Shown here: one piece after another, positions 8,160 through 16,985 of the stretch
Layout: every line of letters begins with the position of its first letter
Position numbering within the stretch: position 1 is the first letter of the stretch
NCBI RefSeq assembly: GCF_001425235.1
Contig: NZ_LMEA01000013.1
Coordinates: 295,113 to 359,112 of the forward strand
Direction: 5' to 3'
DNA: 64,000 nt
Source: Devosia sp. Root413D1
GTDB lineage: Bacteria > Pseudomonadota > Alphaproteobacteria > Rhizobiales > Devosiaceae
Notes under the pieces: generated by a model
Seen by the model: the letters and a program-made list of their open reading frames with translations, nothing else
What the model was told of the DNA's origin: nothing
The model's database searches: none
Made by a program: the position numbers and the translations under genes

Positions 8160-9043
8160 TGGCGTCCTCCGCCTTCGAGCGCGGCCGGCGCCGCAGCCTC
8201 GCCACTAGCGTCGCCATCTATCTGGGCGTCCTGGTGTTCGCCATCTGGATCCTGCTGCCGGTCTGGTACCTGGTGGTCTCGAGCCTGATCACCCCCTCGC
8301 AGCTGGGCGTCAAACCCTTCCCGCTGGTGCCCTCCAGCGTCACGCTCGACAATTATGCGGCGGTGCTGTTCGGCAATACCGGCGGCAAGGGCATCGGCAG
8401 CACCGACATGGGCACCCGGCTGGTGCCGACCATCGGCCAGAGCCTCCTCGTCAGCTCGATCCTCGTGGTGCTGAACCTCTGCATCGCCGGCGCCGCCGCC
8501 TATGGGCTGTCGCGCTATCCGTTCCGCGGCGCCCGGGTGTTCGAGCTGTCGGTGATTGCCACCCGGATCGTTCCGGCCATCGCCATTATCGGCCCGTTCT
8601 TCGTGGCCTTCCGCGTCATCGGCGTGCTCAACACCCCGTGGGCCCTGGTCATCAGCTACAACGTCTTCACCCTGCCGCTCGCCATCATGATCCTCAAGAA
8701 CTACTTCGATCAGCTGCCGCGCGAAATCGAGGAGGCGGCCAAGATCGACGGCGCCACCCGGCTCCAGACGCTGTGGATCATCATTGTGCCGATCGCCCGG
8801 CCGGGCCTCGTCGCGGCGGGCGTGCTGATCTTCCTCGAGGCCTGGAGCGAGTTCTTCTACGCCCTGGTGCTCACCAACCAGCTCACCGTGCCGCCGCTGC
8901 TCGCCGGCTTCCAGTCAGTACAGCAGTTCAACTGGAACGCGCTGGCCGCCGCCACCGTCATGTCGATGCTGCCGCCGACCGTGCTGGTGCTGATCTTCCA
9001 GCGTCACGTCGTCGGCGCCCTCACGGCGGGGGTGGGCAAATGA
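8159..9043 (+). CDS. ABC transporter permease, MalG/UgpE type
   Basis: The second permease, 294 residues, with a first span near residues 18-42 and the EAA loop REIEEAAKIDGATRLQTLW near 190-208. The start ATG overlaps the stop of the first permease, which implies translational coupling and equal production of the two halves. With the upstream partner it forms the channel for the Tat-exported binding protein. The ATPase must be supplied from elsewhere in the genome, as happens for shared MsmK/UgpC-type ATPases. Confidence 0.92.
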   Translation: MASSAFERGRRRSLATSVAIYLGVLVFAIWILLPVWYLVVSSLITPSQLGVKPFPLVPSSVTLDNYAAVLFGNTGGKGIGSTDMGTRLVPTIGQSLLVSSILVVLNLCIAGAAAYGLSRYPFRGARVFELSVIATRIVPAIAIIGPFFVAFRVIGVLNTPWALVISYNVFTLPLAIMILKNYFDQLPREIEEAAKIDGATRLQTLWIIIVPIARPGLVAAGVLIFLEAWSEFFYALVLTNQLTVPPLLAGFQSVQQFNWNALAAATVMSMLPPTVLVLIFQRHVVGALTAGVGK

Positions 9044-10089
9044 GTGCAACCATCAAGGCCGCCGTGCTCAGCGCCGGCGCCTGGTCGCAGTCGAGCCACC
9101 TGCCGGCGCTCACCGCCGACCCGCGCGTCGAGCTGGTGGCGCTCTCGAGCCCCAATGCCGAAATGGCGTCAAGCCTCGGGGCGCAATTCGGTGCCCCGCA
9201 TTTTGCCGACTGGCGCGAAGCGCTGGCGCTCGGCCCCGACATCGTCGTCGTCTCGAGCCCACCCGTCGCCCACGAGGAACAGGTGATCGCGGCGCTCGAA
9301 GCCGGCGCCCACGTGCTGGTCGAAAAGCCTTTCGCGCTGAGCGCCGGGCCGGCCCGGCGGATGCGCGATACGGCCGAGCGACTGAACAAGGCACTGCTCG
9401 TCGGCTTCGGCTGGCCGGCGGCACCGATCTTTGCGCTGAGCCGCAAGCTGATCGAGGCCGGCGAGATCGGCCCCGTCGAACACCTGACCATGCATCTCGC
9501 AGTCAACACCCGGGCCCTGCTCTCAGGCAGCACCGATGGCGGCTGGGGCGGCAAGGCGGCATCAAACACCGCCACCTATACCGACAAGGCGATCTCCGCC
9601 GGCGGCTCGGCCGCCGTGACCATGTCGCACCAGCTCGGCATGGTCGAGTGGCTGGTGGGCCAGCCGATCGTCGCGCTCAACGCCAGCACGTTTCCGCCAA
9701 AGAGCGACATCGACCTCCACACCACTGTTAATGCCGAGTTCGCCGGCGGCGGTTCGGCGGCGCTGAGCGCCGCCTCCACCCACCCCTACCTGGCGCGACC
9801 GCAATGGCATTTCGCACTCTATGGTCGGAACGGCCAGCTCTGGGCCGACTCGGTGGCCGACACGCTTCGCCTGGTGCGGGCCAGCGGCGAGGTGGTGGAG
9901 TATCGCGCCCCTGAGGCCTCGGGCCTCTACGATCCCGGCGCCCCGACCAAGGCCTTGATCGCCTGCGCCTTCGGCGCCCCGGCCCCGGCCGGCCTGACGG
10001 CGCGCCTCGCGGCCCACGTGGTCGCGGTGACGGACGCCATCTATCTCAGCGCCAAGACCAACCAGAAACTGCAGATCGAGACCCTATGA
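9040..10089 (+). CDS. Gfo/Idh/MocA-family oxidoreductase
   Basis: A 349-residue NAD(P)-dependent dehydrogenase-like protein. The N-terminal Rossmann domain (about 1-125) has AAVLSAGAWSQSSHLPAL in place of a classic GxGxxG, followed by the VLVEKPFALS motif with the family's catalytic lysine. The C-terminal alpha/beta domain follows (about 130-345). The unusual nucleotide loop suggests relaxed or altered cofactor binding. The ATG overlaps the permease stop by ATGA, and its own stop overlaps the deacylase start, so it is an internal member of the operon. Likely oxidises a sugar, inositol or amino-sugar-like intermediate. Confidence 0.85.
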   Translation: MSATIKAAVLSAGAWSQSSHLPALTADPRVELVALSSPNAEMASSLGAQFGAPHFADWREALALGPDIVVVSSPPVAHEEQVIAALEAGAHVLVEKPFALSAGPARRMRDTAERLNKALLVGFGWPAAPIFALSRKLIEAGEIGPVEHLTMHLAVNTRALLSGSTDGGWGGKAASNTATYTDKAISAGGSAAVTMSHQLGMVEWLVGQPIVALNASTFPPKSDIDLHTTVNAEFAGGGSAALSAASTHPYLARPQWHFALYGRNGQLWADSVADTLRLVRASGEVVEYRAPEASGLYDPGAPTKALIACAFGAPAPAGLTARLAAHVVAVTDAIYLSAKTNQKLQIETL

Positions 10090-11684
10090 GCACCTCCACC
10101 CTGTTTACCGGCGGCCTCGTCGTCGACGGCCTCGGCAATGCGCCGGTGCGCGCAGATGTGCTGGTGATCGGCGATCGCATCGCCGGCATCTTCAAGGGCG
10201 CCCGCCGTCCGGAAGCCGATCGGATCGTCGCCATCGACGGCCTCTGCATCGCGCCGGGCTTCATCGACATGCACACCCATTCCGACCTGCAGGTGCTGGT
10301 GAACCCCGATCATACCAGTAAGCTCAGCCAGGGCGTCACCACCGAGGTGCTCGGCCAGGACGGCCTGAGCTACGCTCCGATCGACGATGCGACGCTCATC
10401 GAGATGCGCAGCCAGATCAAGGGCTGGAACGACGATCCGCCGGGCTTCGACTGGAACTGGCGCAGCGTTGCCGAATACCTCACTCGCCTCGACGGCAATG
10501 TCGCGGTCAACTGCGCCTACCTCGTGCCGCACGGGAACCTCCGCATGCTGGTGATGGGCAATGCGGCGCGGCTCGCCACACCAGACGAGCTCGAGCAGAT
10601 GAAGGCGCTGCTCCGCACCGCGCTCGAGGAAGGCGGCGTCGGCCTCTCGACCGGCCTCACCTATGTGCCGGCGATGTATTCCGATACCGACGAACTGGTG
10701 GCGCTCTGCGAAGTGGTCGCCGAATATGGCGGCTTCTACTGCCCGCACCACCGCAACTACGGCACCGACGCGCTGGGCGGCTATGGCGAGTGCTTCGAGA
10801 TCGCCCGGCGCTCCGGCGTGGCGCTGCACCTCGCCCATACCCACCTGAGCTTCGAGGCCAACAAGGGCAAGCTGCCGCAACTGCTCAAGATGTTCGACGA
10901 CGCCATCGCCGACGGCGTCGATCTGAGTTTCGACGCCTATCCCTACCTCGCCGGCATGACGACGCTGCTGTCGCAGCTGCCCAGCTGGGCGCTGTCCGGC
11001 AGCGGCGACGAGCAGATGGCGCGGCTCAGGGATCCGGAGACCCGCAAGCGCATCATCGAGGCGCTCGACGTCATCGGCTCGGACGGCCACCAGGGCCTCA
11101 CCGTCAACTGGTCGAGCGTTTATCTCGCGGGCCTGCCCGGTGCGCCGGAGATGGAATGGATGATGGAGGGCAACCTCGCCGACGCGGCGCGGAAGCTCAA
11201 CACCTCGCCCGCCGAGCTGGCCCTCGACGTGCTGATCGCCACCGAGCGCGCCGCCCCTTGCGTGTTCTTCATCGGCATCGAGGAGCATGTTCGCACCCTG
11301 ATGCAGCGCGAGGAACACACCGTCGGCAGCGACGGTATCCTGGTTGGCGACCGCCCTCATCCCCGCTCCTGGGGCACCTTCCCGCGCATGCTCGAAACCT
11401 ATGTGCGTGACGAGAAGGTGCTGACGCTCGAGGAATGCGTGCGCCACATGACCAGCTCGGCGGCCAACCGGCTGCGGCTCACCGATCGCGGCCGGATCGC
11501 CGCCGGCGCCAAGGCCGATCTCGTCGTCTTCGACCGGGACACGGTCAAGGCCAACGCCACCTACGAGCATCCGCGCCAGGCGGCGACCGGCATCGTGCAT
11601 GTCTTGGTCAACGGCCAGTTCGCCGTCGAGAACAATCGCGTCACCGGCCATCGCGCCGGCCGCACACTGACGCTGGGAGCCTGA
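10086..11684 (+). CDS. N-acyl-D-amino-acid deacylase (D-aminoacylase)-like amidohydrolase
   Basis: A 532-residue zinc amidohydrolase. The metal motif FIDMHTHSD (residues 59-67) is followed by QGVTTEVLGQDGLSYAP, GLSTGLTYVPAMYSDTDEL, HLAHTHLS and the C-terminal GRIAAGAKADLVVFD strand typical of the D-aminoacylase/dihydroorotase-like group. It should remove an acyl group from N-acyl-D-amino acids or a related dipeptide-like amide in the cytoplasm. It overlaps the upstream oxidoreductase (ATGA) and is followed after two bases by a D-amino-acid PLP enzyme, which supports the D-amino-acid assignment. Exact substrate not provable here. Confidence 0.87.
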   Translation: MSTSTLFTGGLVVDGLGNAPVRADVLVIGDRIAGIFKGARRPEADRIVAIDGLCIAPGFIDMHTHSDLQVLVNPDHTSKLSQGVTTEVLGQDGLSYAPIDDATLIEMRSQIKGWNDDPPGFDWNWRSVAEYLTRLDGNVAVNCAYLVPHGNLRMLVMGNAARLATPDELEQMKALLRTALEEGGVGLSTGLTYVPAMYSDTDELVALCEVVAEYGGFYCPHHRNYGTDALGGYGECFEIARRSGVALHLAHTHLSFEANKGKLPQLLKMFDDAIADGVDLSFDAYPYLAGMTTLLSQLPSWALSGSGDEQMARLRDPETRKRIIEALDVIGSDGHQGLTVNWSSVYLAGLPGAPEMEWMMEGNLADAARKLNTSPAELALDVLIATERAAPCVFFIGIEEHVRTLMQREEHTVGSDGILVGDRPHPRSWGTFPRMLETYVRDEKVLTLEECVRHMTSSAANRLRLTDRGRIAAGAKADLVVFDRDTVKANATYEHPRQAATGIVHVLVNGQFAVENNRVTGHRAGRTLTLGA

Positions 11685-11686
11685 AC

Positions 11687-12850
11687 ATGGCCGCAACCGC
11701 AATCTCTATCGCCGACGACGCCCAGGGCTCGAGCTGGGCCGACCTGCCTGTTTCGACCCCCGGCCTGGTGCTCGATCTCGCCGTGCTCGATGGCAATCTC
11801 GACGAGATGGCTGCCATCGCCCGCTCGGCCAAGGTCGAACTCTTCCCGCACGCCAAGACCCACCGCATGGCGGAGATCGGCCTCCGCCAGGTGGCGCACG
11901 GCGCCGATGGCCTTTGCGTCGCCAAGCTCGGCGAAGCGGAAGCCTTCGCCGCCGCCGGGGTGAAGCGGCTGTTCGTCGCCAACCCGATCGTCGGGGCCGA
12001 CAAGGCCGAACGCGCCCTCGCCCTGTCGCGCCGGGTCGACCTGACGCTCGCCACCGACAGCGAAGCCGCCGCCGCCAGCATCGGCGCGGTGTTCGCCGCC
12101 GCCGGCGCCACGGCGCGGATGATGCTGGCCATCGACTCAGGCCTCGGCCGCGAAGGCGTCGCTGCCGACCAGGCCGCCGCTGTGGCGGCCGCCGTTCACG
12201 CCCTGCCGGGCATCGAGCTCGTCGGCATCTATACCCACGAAGGCACCACCTATGGCGCCAAGGACCATCCGGATCTGGCGAGCCGCGCCAAGGCCGCCGG
12301 GGCATTCATGGTCGGGGTCGCCGAGACGATCCGGGGCCGCGGCGTGCCGCTGCCGATCGTCTCGCTCGGCGCCTCCGCTTCGGCGCGCGAAGTGGCGCAT
12401 GTACCCGGCGTCACCCAGATCCGCCCTGGCATTTATGCTTTCAACGATGTCGGCCAGATCGCGCTCGGCAATGCCAGCCTCGAGACCACCGCCATCCGCG
12501 TCATCGCCACGGTGGTCAGTCACCCCGACCCCGAGCGCGCCTGCATCGATGCCGGCTCGAAATCGCTGAGCACCGACCTGGTGCCGGCCTCGGCGCATCG
12601 CGACGCCTTTCCCGGCATGGGGCTGATCGTCAACGCCCCCGGCTGGGTGATCGAGCGGATGTCGGAAGAACACGGCTGGCTGCGCTGGCATGGCCAGGGC
12701 GCGCCGATGCCGCTACCAGTAGGGACACGGTTGGAGATCGTGCCGAACCATGTCTGCATGGCCTTCGCCATGCTGCGCCGCGCCAGTGTGGTCGAGAACG
12801 GCCAGGTCGTGGCGCATTGGGACGGTTTCGGCCCCGGCGCATCCGAGTAG
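11687..12850 (+). CDS. D-threonine aldolase / D-serine dehydratase-like PLP enzyme
   Basis: A 387-residue fold-type III (alanine-racemase-like) enzyme. The PLP lysine is in ELFPHAKTHRM near residue 53, the TIM barrel runs to about 260, and the C-terminal beta domain ends with IVPNHVCMAF, whose His and Cys match the metal ligands of the D-threonine aldolase and DSD1 group. Such enzymes cleave or dehydrate D-beta-hydroxy-amino acids. It starts two bases after the deacylase stop, so the two could act in sequence: deacylation, then breakdown of the D-amino acid. The start was chosen by this coupling and by alignment of the N-terminal LPVSTPGLVLD strand. Confidence 0.88.
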   Translation: MAATAISIADDAQGSSWADLPVSTPGLVLDLAVLDGNLDEMAAIARSAKVELFPHAKTHRMAEIGLRQVAHGADGLCVAKLGEAEAFAAAGVKRLFVANPIVGADKAERALALSRRVDLTLATDSEAAAASIGAVFAAAGATARMMLAIDSGLGREGVAADQAAAVAAAVHALPGIELVGIYTHEGTTYGAKDHPDLASRAKAAGAFMVGVAETIRGRGVPLPIVSLGASASAREVAHVPGVTQIRPGIYAFNDVGQIALGNASLETTAIRVIATVVSHPDPERACIDAGSKSLSTDLVPASAHRDAFPGMGLIVNAPGWVIERMSEEHGWLRWHGQGAPMPLPVGTRLEIVPNHVCMAFAMLRRASVVENGQVVAHWDGFGPGASE

Positions 12851-12869
12851 TATTATTTTGGGGGGAACG

Positions 12870-13913
12870 ATGTCGGAGTTCAAACTGGCCGAGGGGCAGT
12901 CGCTGCTGGTCGCGTCGCGCGGCATATTCGAGCTGCATGGGCTGACCCGCTGGGTGCAGCAGGATGGCAAGTGGCGGGGCAAGACCCTGGCCCGCGTCAA
13001 CCAGCTCTCGAGCCTCACCCGTCACCCCACCCTGCCGGTGGTCTACGGCACGTCGCGCGTCGGCATGGAGGGCGATATCCATGCCTGGCGCATCGAGGGC
13101 GACGCGGCGATTACCCTCGGCGAGAAGTCGAGCGAGGGCGCCGAGCCCTGCCACCTCGTGGTCGATCCGAGCGGCCGGCTGCTGATCGTCACCAACTACA
13201 CCACCAGCACACTGGGCCTGCAGCGCCTCGCCGCCGATGGCAGCTTCGAAGGGCCGATCGTGCAGCTGAAGCTCAGTGGCGGCGGCCCCGAGCTCGAACG
13301 CCAGGACGACGCGCACCCGCACCAGGCCTTCTTCATCGGCGCGACGCTGGTGGTGATCGACCTCGGCGCCGATCTCATCCGTGAGTTCAGCCTCGATCTG
13401 TCGAAGCCCGTCGCCGACGCGCTGACCCAATCGCGGGCGACCGCCGTGCCGGCCAATACCGGGCCGCGGCACGCCGTGGTGCTGCCTGATGGGCGGCTGG
13501 CGGTCAGCGGCGAGCTCGGCTCCAACCTCGTGGTCGGCCGCCTCGGCGATCCGGCCACCAGCTGGGCCAATGTCAGGGCCACGCAGCAGACTGGCCCGGG
13601 CAAGACCCGCTGGAGCCGCAACTATCCCGGCGATATCCAGCGCGCGCTGGATGGCCGCCACGTCTACTTCGCCAACCGCAGCCTCGACACCATCTCGACC
13701 TTCGAGGTCTCCGGCGCCACCCCGGCACTGGTCGCCGAACACGACAGCCAGACGCAATGGCCGCAGCATTTGCTGGTCACAGAAAGCCACGTGCTGGTCG
13801 CCGGCTGGGATTCCGGCGCGGTCAAGGCGCTGCCGCTCGCCAACGGCGTTCCGACCGGCGTCGAGCATCTGTTCGATTGCCCGGGCGCGGGCTGGCTGCT
13901 GCTCTGGGACTAG
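12870..13913 (+). CDS. Lactonase (6-phosphogluconolactonase-type beta-propeller) family protein
   Basis: A 347-residue all-beta protein with repeated blades (PCHLVVDPSGRLLIVTNY, GPRHAVVLPDGRLAVSGEL, QHLLVTESHVLVAGWD), the pattern of seven-bladed YbhE/Pgl-like lactonases. A GGGGGGAA ribosome site precedes the ATG at the normal distance. It lies last in the operon, 19 bases after the PLP enzyme. A lactonase would fit downstream of a Gfo/Idh dehydrogenase that makes a sugar lactone, but many homologues have no proven activity. Confidence 0.75.
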   Translation: MSEFKLAEGQSLLVASRGIFELHGLTRWVQQDGKWRGKTLARVNQLSSLTRHPTLPVVYGTSRVGMEGDIHAWRIEGDAAITLGEKSSEGAEPCHLVVDPSGRLLIVTNYTTSTLGLQRLAADGSFEGPIVQLKLSGGGPELERQDDAHPHQAFFIGATLVVIDLGADLIREFSLDLSKPVADALTQSRATAVPANTGPRHAVVLPDGRLAVSGELGSNLVVGRLGDPATSWANVRATQQTGPGKTRWSRNYPGDIQRALDGRHVYFANRSLDTISTFEVSGATPALVAEHDSQTQWPQHLLVTESHVLVAGWDSGAVKALPLANGVPTGVEHLFDCPGAGWLLLWD

Positions 13914-13957
13914 GTCCTTTCCTAGCGAAAGCTGGCAACGATGCAGTACGTCGAGCT

Positions 13958-14050
13958 CCCCTCCCCCTTGGGGAGGGGGTGGGGGTGGGGGTCCATCGGT
14001 GATCACCGCACCACCCCCTCCCTCAATCCCTCCCCTTCAAGGGGGAGGGA
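13958..14050. repeat. G+C-rich palindromic intergenic element
   Basis: A left hairpin CTCCCCTCCCCCTTGGGGAG, a G-rich core containing GTCCATCGGTGATCACCG, and a right hairpin TCCCTCCCCTTCAAGGGGGA. The core and right half recur in opposite orientation at 51505-51630. It occupies the gap between the lactonase-like gene and the second IclR regulator. Confidence 0.7.
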
Positions 14051-14185
14051 AGAGACGACTGAGAAGATTGGTGCAGATCCCTGGATCACCCCAGATTTCC
14101 TGTGCCCCGGCCCTCCCCCATGGTGGCGGGCCGAATGGCGCGGTGTTAGTGGACATCGGCGCCGAAACGAGCGAGCGGGGGGAGC

Positions 14186-15040
14186 ATGGCAGCAGCTGAA
14201 GACGGTGCGCCGACCGCCAAGGGATCGCGCAAACGCCGCAAGCCCGTTCCCAAGGCGGAGTATACCGCTCCGGCGCTGGAAAAGGGCCTCGATGTGCTCG
14301 AGCTGCTGGCGACGCTCACCGTGCCGGTCACCCCCAGCCAGATCGCCCAGCGCCTCGGCCGCTCGCTGTCGGAAGTCTATCGCATGGTGATGGCGCTCGA
14401 GCGCCGCGGCTACCTGATCCGGCCGCCCGGTGAAGAAGCTCTGGTGCTCTCCACCCAGCTCTATGGCCTTGCGACGCTGTTCCCGCCGTTCCGCCGGGTC
14501 GTTGATGCCGCCCAGCCGATCATGAACGCCCTGGCGCTCGAGACCTCGCAGGCCATCCATATGGCGGTGCTCGATGGGCTCAACCAGCGCATCATCGCCC
14601 AGGTCGATAGCCCCGCCCCCATCGCCATCCGCCTGCGCGTCGGCGCCGCCAGCCCGGCCATCCGCGGCACCTCGGGGCGCACCATCATCGCCTTTCAGTC
14701 CAGCCCGGTACAGGCCTGGATTATCGGCCAGTCGGAGGCGCTGCTGCCGCCCGAGCAGGCGAGGCGCTACCGTGGCCGGATCGAGGCCATTGCGAAACGC
14801 GGCTACGAGCGGATCGAAGGCGAGATGGTGCAGGGGGTGACCGACCTGAGCTTTCCGATCATCAACACAGCCGGCATCTCGATCGCGGCGCTGACCATGC
14901 CGTTCCTCACCAGCCAGCAGATCATCGTCCCCTTCGACGATGCGGCGATCATGCTCTACCGCGCCGCGCGCAAGATCTCGCAGTCGATGGGCGGCGACCT
15001 GCCCGAACCGCATTTCCCGCTCCCCCCGGACGTGCAATGA
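14186..15040 (+). CDS. IclR-family transcriptional regulator
   Basis: A 284-residue regulator with a basic N-terminal tail (AKGSRKRRKPVPK), a winged helix at about 30-95 (LEKGLDVLELLATL, PSQIAQRLGRSLSEVYRMVMALE) and a GAF-like effector domain (about 105-270). A GGGGGAGC ribosome site precedes the ATG. Its stop overlaps the start of the small NTF2-like gene. It may control the catabolic operon from its downstream end, giving the cluster two IclR regulators, one at each side. Confidence 0.92.
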   Translation: MAAAEDGAPTAKGSRKRRKPVPKAEYTAPALEKGLDVLELLATLTVPVTPSQIAQRLGRSLSEVYRMVMALERRGYLIRPPGEEALVLSTQLYGLATLFPPFRRVVDAAQPIMNALALETSQAIHMAVLDGLNQRIIAQVDSPAPIAIRLRVGAASPAIRGTSGRTIIAFQSSPVQAWIIGQSEALLPPEQARRYRGRIEAIAKRGYERIEGEMVQGVTDLSFPIINTAGISIAALTMPFLTSQQIIVPFDDAAIMLYRAARKISQSMGGDLPEPHFPLPPDVQ

Positions 15041-15501
15041 ACGAAACCAATCCCTTCACCGCCGCTGATGTCGATCGCTTCGCCATCTGGGAAATGCTGG
15101 TCAGGCGCGACAGCGATTTCTTCCTCAGCAGCGACTGGTCGTTGGTTGCCGCCGATTATGTCGAGTCCGGCTTTCTCGGCATCGACGCCGCGCTGTCGCT
15201 CGAGCCCGCCAACTGGCGCCCGGCCTATGCGTCGGTTACCGCCTATCGCGATGCCGCCATCGCCGCCCGCTGGAACCCGGCCGAGTTCGCCGAGCCCCTG
15301 CGGGCCGCCTGGTTCCGCAGCCAATCGATCGACCGCATCGACATCAACGGCGATGCGGCCCTTGCCCATAAGCGCATCGAAGGGCAGATCGTCCGCCAAT
15401 CCGAGGGCGCCATGATCCTCGCCTGGCGCTCGGTATTCCACCTCCGCCGCGAGCATGAGGCCTGGAAGATCGCCGGCTTTACCGGCTACCTGCCGCTGTA
15501 G
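15037..15501 (+). CDS. SnoaL/NTF2-like small protein
   Basis: A 154-residue soluble protein with the alpha-plus-beta pattern of the SnoaL/NTF2-like cone fold: two N-terminal helices with many acidic and aromatic residues (WEMLVRRDSDFFLSSDW), then strands ending in ILAWRSVFHLRREHEAWKIAGFTGYLPL. Family members are isomerases, dehydratases or binding proteins for small ligands. The ATGA overlap with the IclR gene shows translational coupling. No catalytic residues can be named with confidence. Confidence 0.7.
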   Translation: MNETNPFTAADVDRFAIWEMLVRRDSDFFLSSDWSLVAADYVESGFLGIDAALSLEPANWRPAYASVTAYRDAAIAARWNPAEFAEPLRAAWFRSQSIDRIDINGDAALAHKRIEGQIVRQSEGAMILAWRSVFHLRREHEAWKIAGFTGYLPL

Positions 15502-15533
15502 CGGTGCCAGCCCCCGGTGCACATATCCCGGGG

Positions 15534-16985
15534 TCAGCCGCGACCGGCGAAGATGTCCTTCTTGACGATCGCATGGACGCCCCAGTTGCCGTCAACGACC
15601 TGGGTGACGCCGAAATCGACGCCGATCGACATAAGCGACACCGCTTCGTCCTCGGTCAGCCCCTTTGTCGTCATCAGGAAGTGCCGCATCTTGCGGAACG
15701 CGTCGCGCAGCGCGAGGTCTACCGACGACTTCGAGTAGATGTCGCTCTGCGCCGAGGGGCCCAGCTCCTGGAGGTAGTTGGCAAACGAGAAGCCGTGTAC
15801 GAGCCAGTCGGTCTGGGTCTCCAGCATGGGATAGTTGAGCTCTTCCAGCGGGGTGCCGGCCAGGTCGGCCTCCTTGTGCAGGATGAACTGAAAGGTGCCG
15901 GTGAGGGAGCATTCGATCGCCGTGCCGCAGAGTTCGCTGTCGCCCTGGCTGGCATGGGGGTCGCCGACCGACATCATCGCGCCTTCGACGGCGACCGGGT
16001 AGTACATCGTCGCGCCCTTGCCGATGCGCCAGTTGTCGATGTTGCCGCCGGTATAGCTGGGCGGCACGGTGTCGACAAAATCAGCTTCGGCGGGGGCCAG
16101 GCCAAGCGTGCCGAAATGCGGGCGAATAGGCAGCCGAATACCCTTCAGCACGTCGTAGTTGCGCGTCGTCAGCGCGTGGTCGACCGGCACGCCGGGATAG
16201 TCGATGGTGGTGTGGGTAACACCGAACGGATCGGTCTGCGGCACCCAGGGAAAATTATAGACCGCTTCTGCCCAGCTCTTGCTGCCGGTGACGTCCACCT
16301 CATAGATGGTGATCACCTCACGCTTCTTGCCCTCGAGCATGTCGTTGTAGTGGAAGCCCCAGTTCGCTGCGGCGTTCGAGCCATAGGACTTGCCCGCGAA
16401 TTTCGGGTTGGCAGAAGGCCGCGGGGTGCAGTCGAGGATGCGGACCTCGAGGATGTCGCCCGGTTCGGCGTCGCGCACGAACACTGGGCCGGTGAGGATG
16501 TGGACGCCCATGCCTTCGCCCGAGCCCTTCTTGTAGACGGCCGGGTCGGTCGGGCCGGCGCCGCGCCGGTCGACGCCCTTCTTGTCCTTGGTCCAGAGGT
16601 AGACGCTTTCGGCGCCTTCATCGCCCTCGACCATGCGCTCGAGATCGTCGCCCGCGTGGTGCGTCAGGGTCTCGATGGTCACGATGTCGCCCGAGTCGAT
16701 CTCGACCTGCGGCTTCAGCGTCTTGCTGAAAAAGCCCCAATGCACTGTGTCGGCGGTAGCGGGGAGATAGTGGTACGCGCGCTGCTGTGGCTGGCGGGCG
16801 GCAGAGGCCTGGGCCAGCGCCGGGGTGACCAGCGATATGCCGCCGCCGGCGCCGAGGGCGGCAAGGCCACCCGCAGCCAGGAAGCCACTCTTGAGGAAGC
16901 TGCGGCGCTCGACGTTGAGATCCTCCTTGAAGCTTCGATAGTGGGCCTCGAACTGAGGGCAGTTAACGTCATCGCCTTTGCACAT
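15534..16985 (-). CDS. Acetamidase/formamidase family enzyme, Tat-exported
   Basis: A 483-residue FmdA-type amidase. A twin-arginine signal, ERRSFLKSGFLAAGGLAAL (residues about 26-44), ends near PALAQA, so the mature enzyme is periplasmic. The catalytic domain starts at HYLPATADTVHWGF and holds the family motifs TIETLTHHAGDD, DRRGAGP, GVHILTGPVFVRDAEPGD, DYPGVPVDH, GGNIDNW and VSVDFGVTQVVDG-like sequence near the end. ATG 16985 was preferred over a longer frame because GAAGGA lies just upstream and the Tat signal then has normal spacing. The family hydrolyses formamide, acetamide or related short amides. It is paralogous to the enzyme half of the divergent gene. Confidence 0.9.
   Translation of the reverse strand: MCKGDDVNCPQFEAHYRSFKEDLNVERRSFLKSGFLAAGGLAALGAGGGISLVTPALAQASAARQPQQRAYHYLPATADTVHWGFFSKTLKPQVEIDSGDIVTIETLTHHAGDDLERMVEGDEGAESVYLWTKDKKGVDRRGAGPTDPAVYKKGSGEGMGVHILTGPVFVRDAEPGDILEVRILDCTPRPSANPKFAGKSYGSNAAANWGFHYNDMLEGKKREVITIYEVDVTGSKSWAEAVYNFPWVPQTDPFGVTHTTIDYPGVPVDHALTTRNYDVLKGIRLPIRPHFGTLGLAPAEADFVDTVPPSYTGGNIDNWRIGKGATMYYPVAVEGAMMSVGDPHASQGDSELCGTAIECSLTGTFQFILHKEADLAGTPLEELNYPMLETQTDWLVHGFSFANYLQELGPSAQSDIYSKSSVDLALRDAFRKMRHFLMTTKGLTEDEAVSLMSIGVDFGVTQVVDGNWGVHAIVKKDIFAGRG

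Noticed and set aside
10041..11702. A 553-codon minus-strand frame opposite the D-aminoacylase
   Set aside because: Antisense shadow of a real zinc amidohydrolase gene.
15512..15533. CCCCGG...CCGGGG hairpin between the convergent NTF2-like and amidase genes as a bidirectional terminator
   Set aside because: Only a 6-bp stem with a 10-base loop and no T-run.
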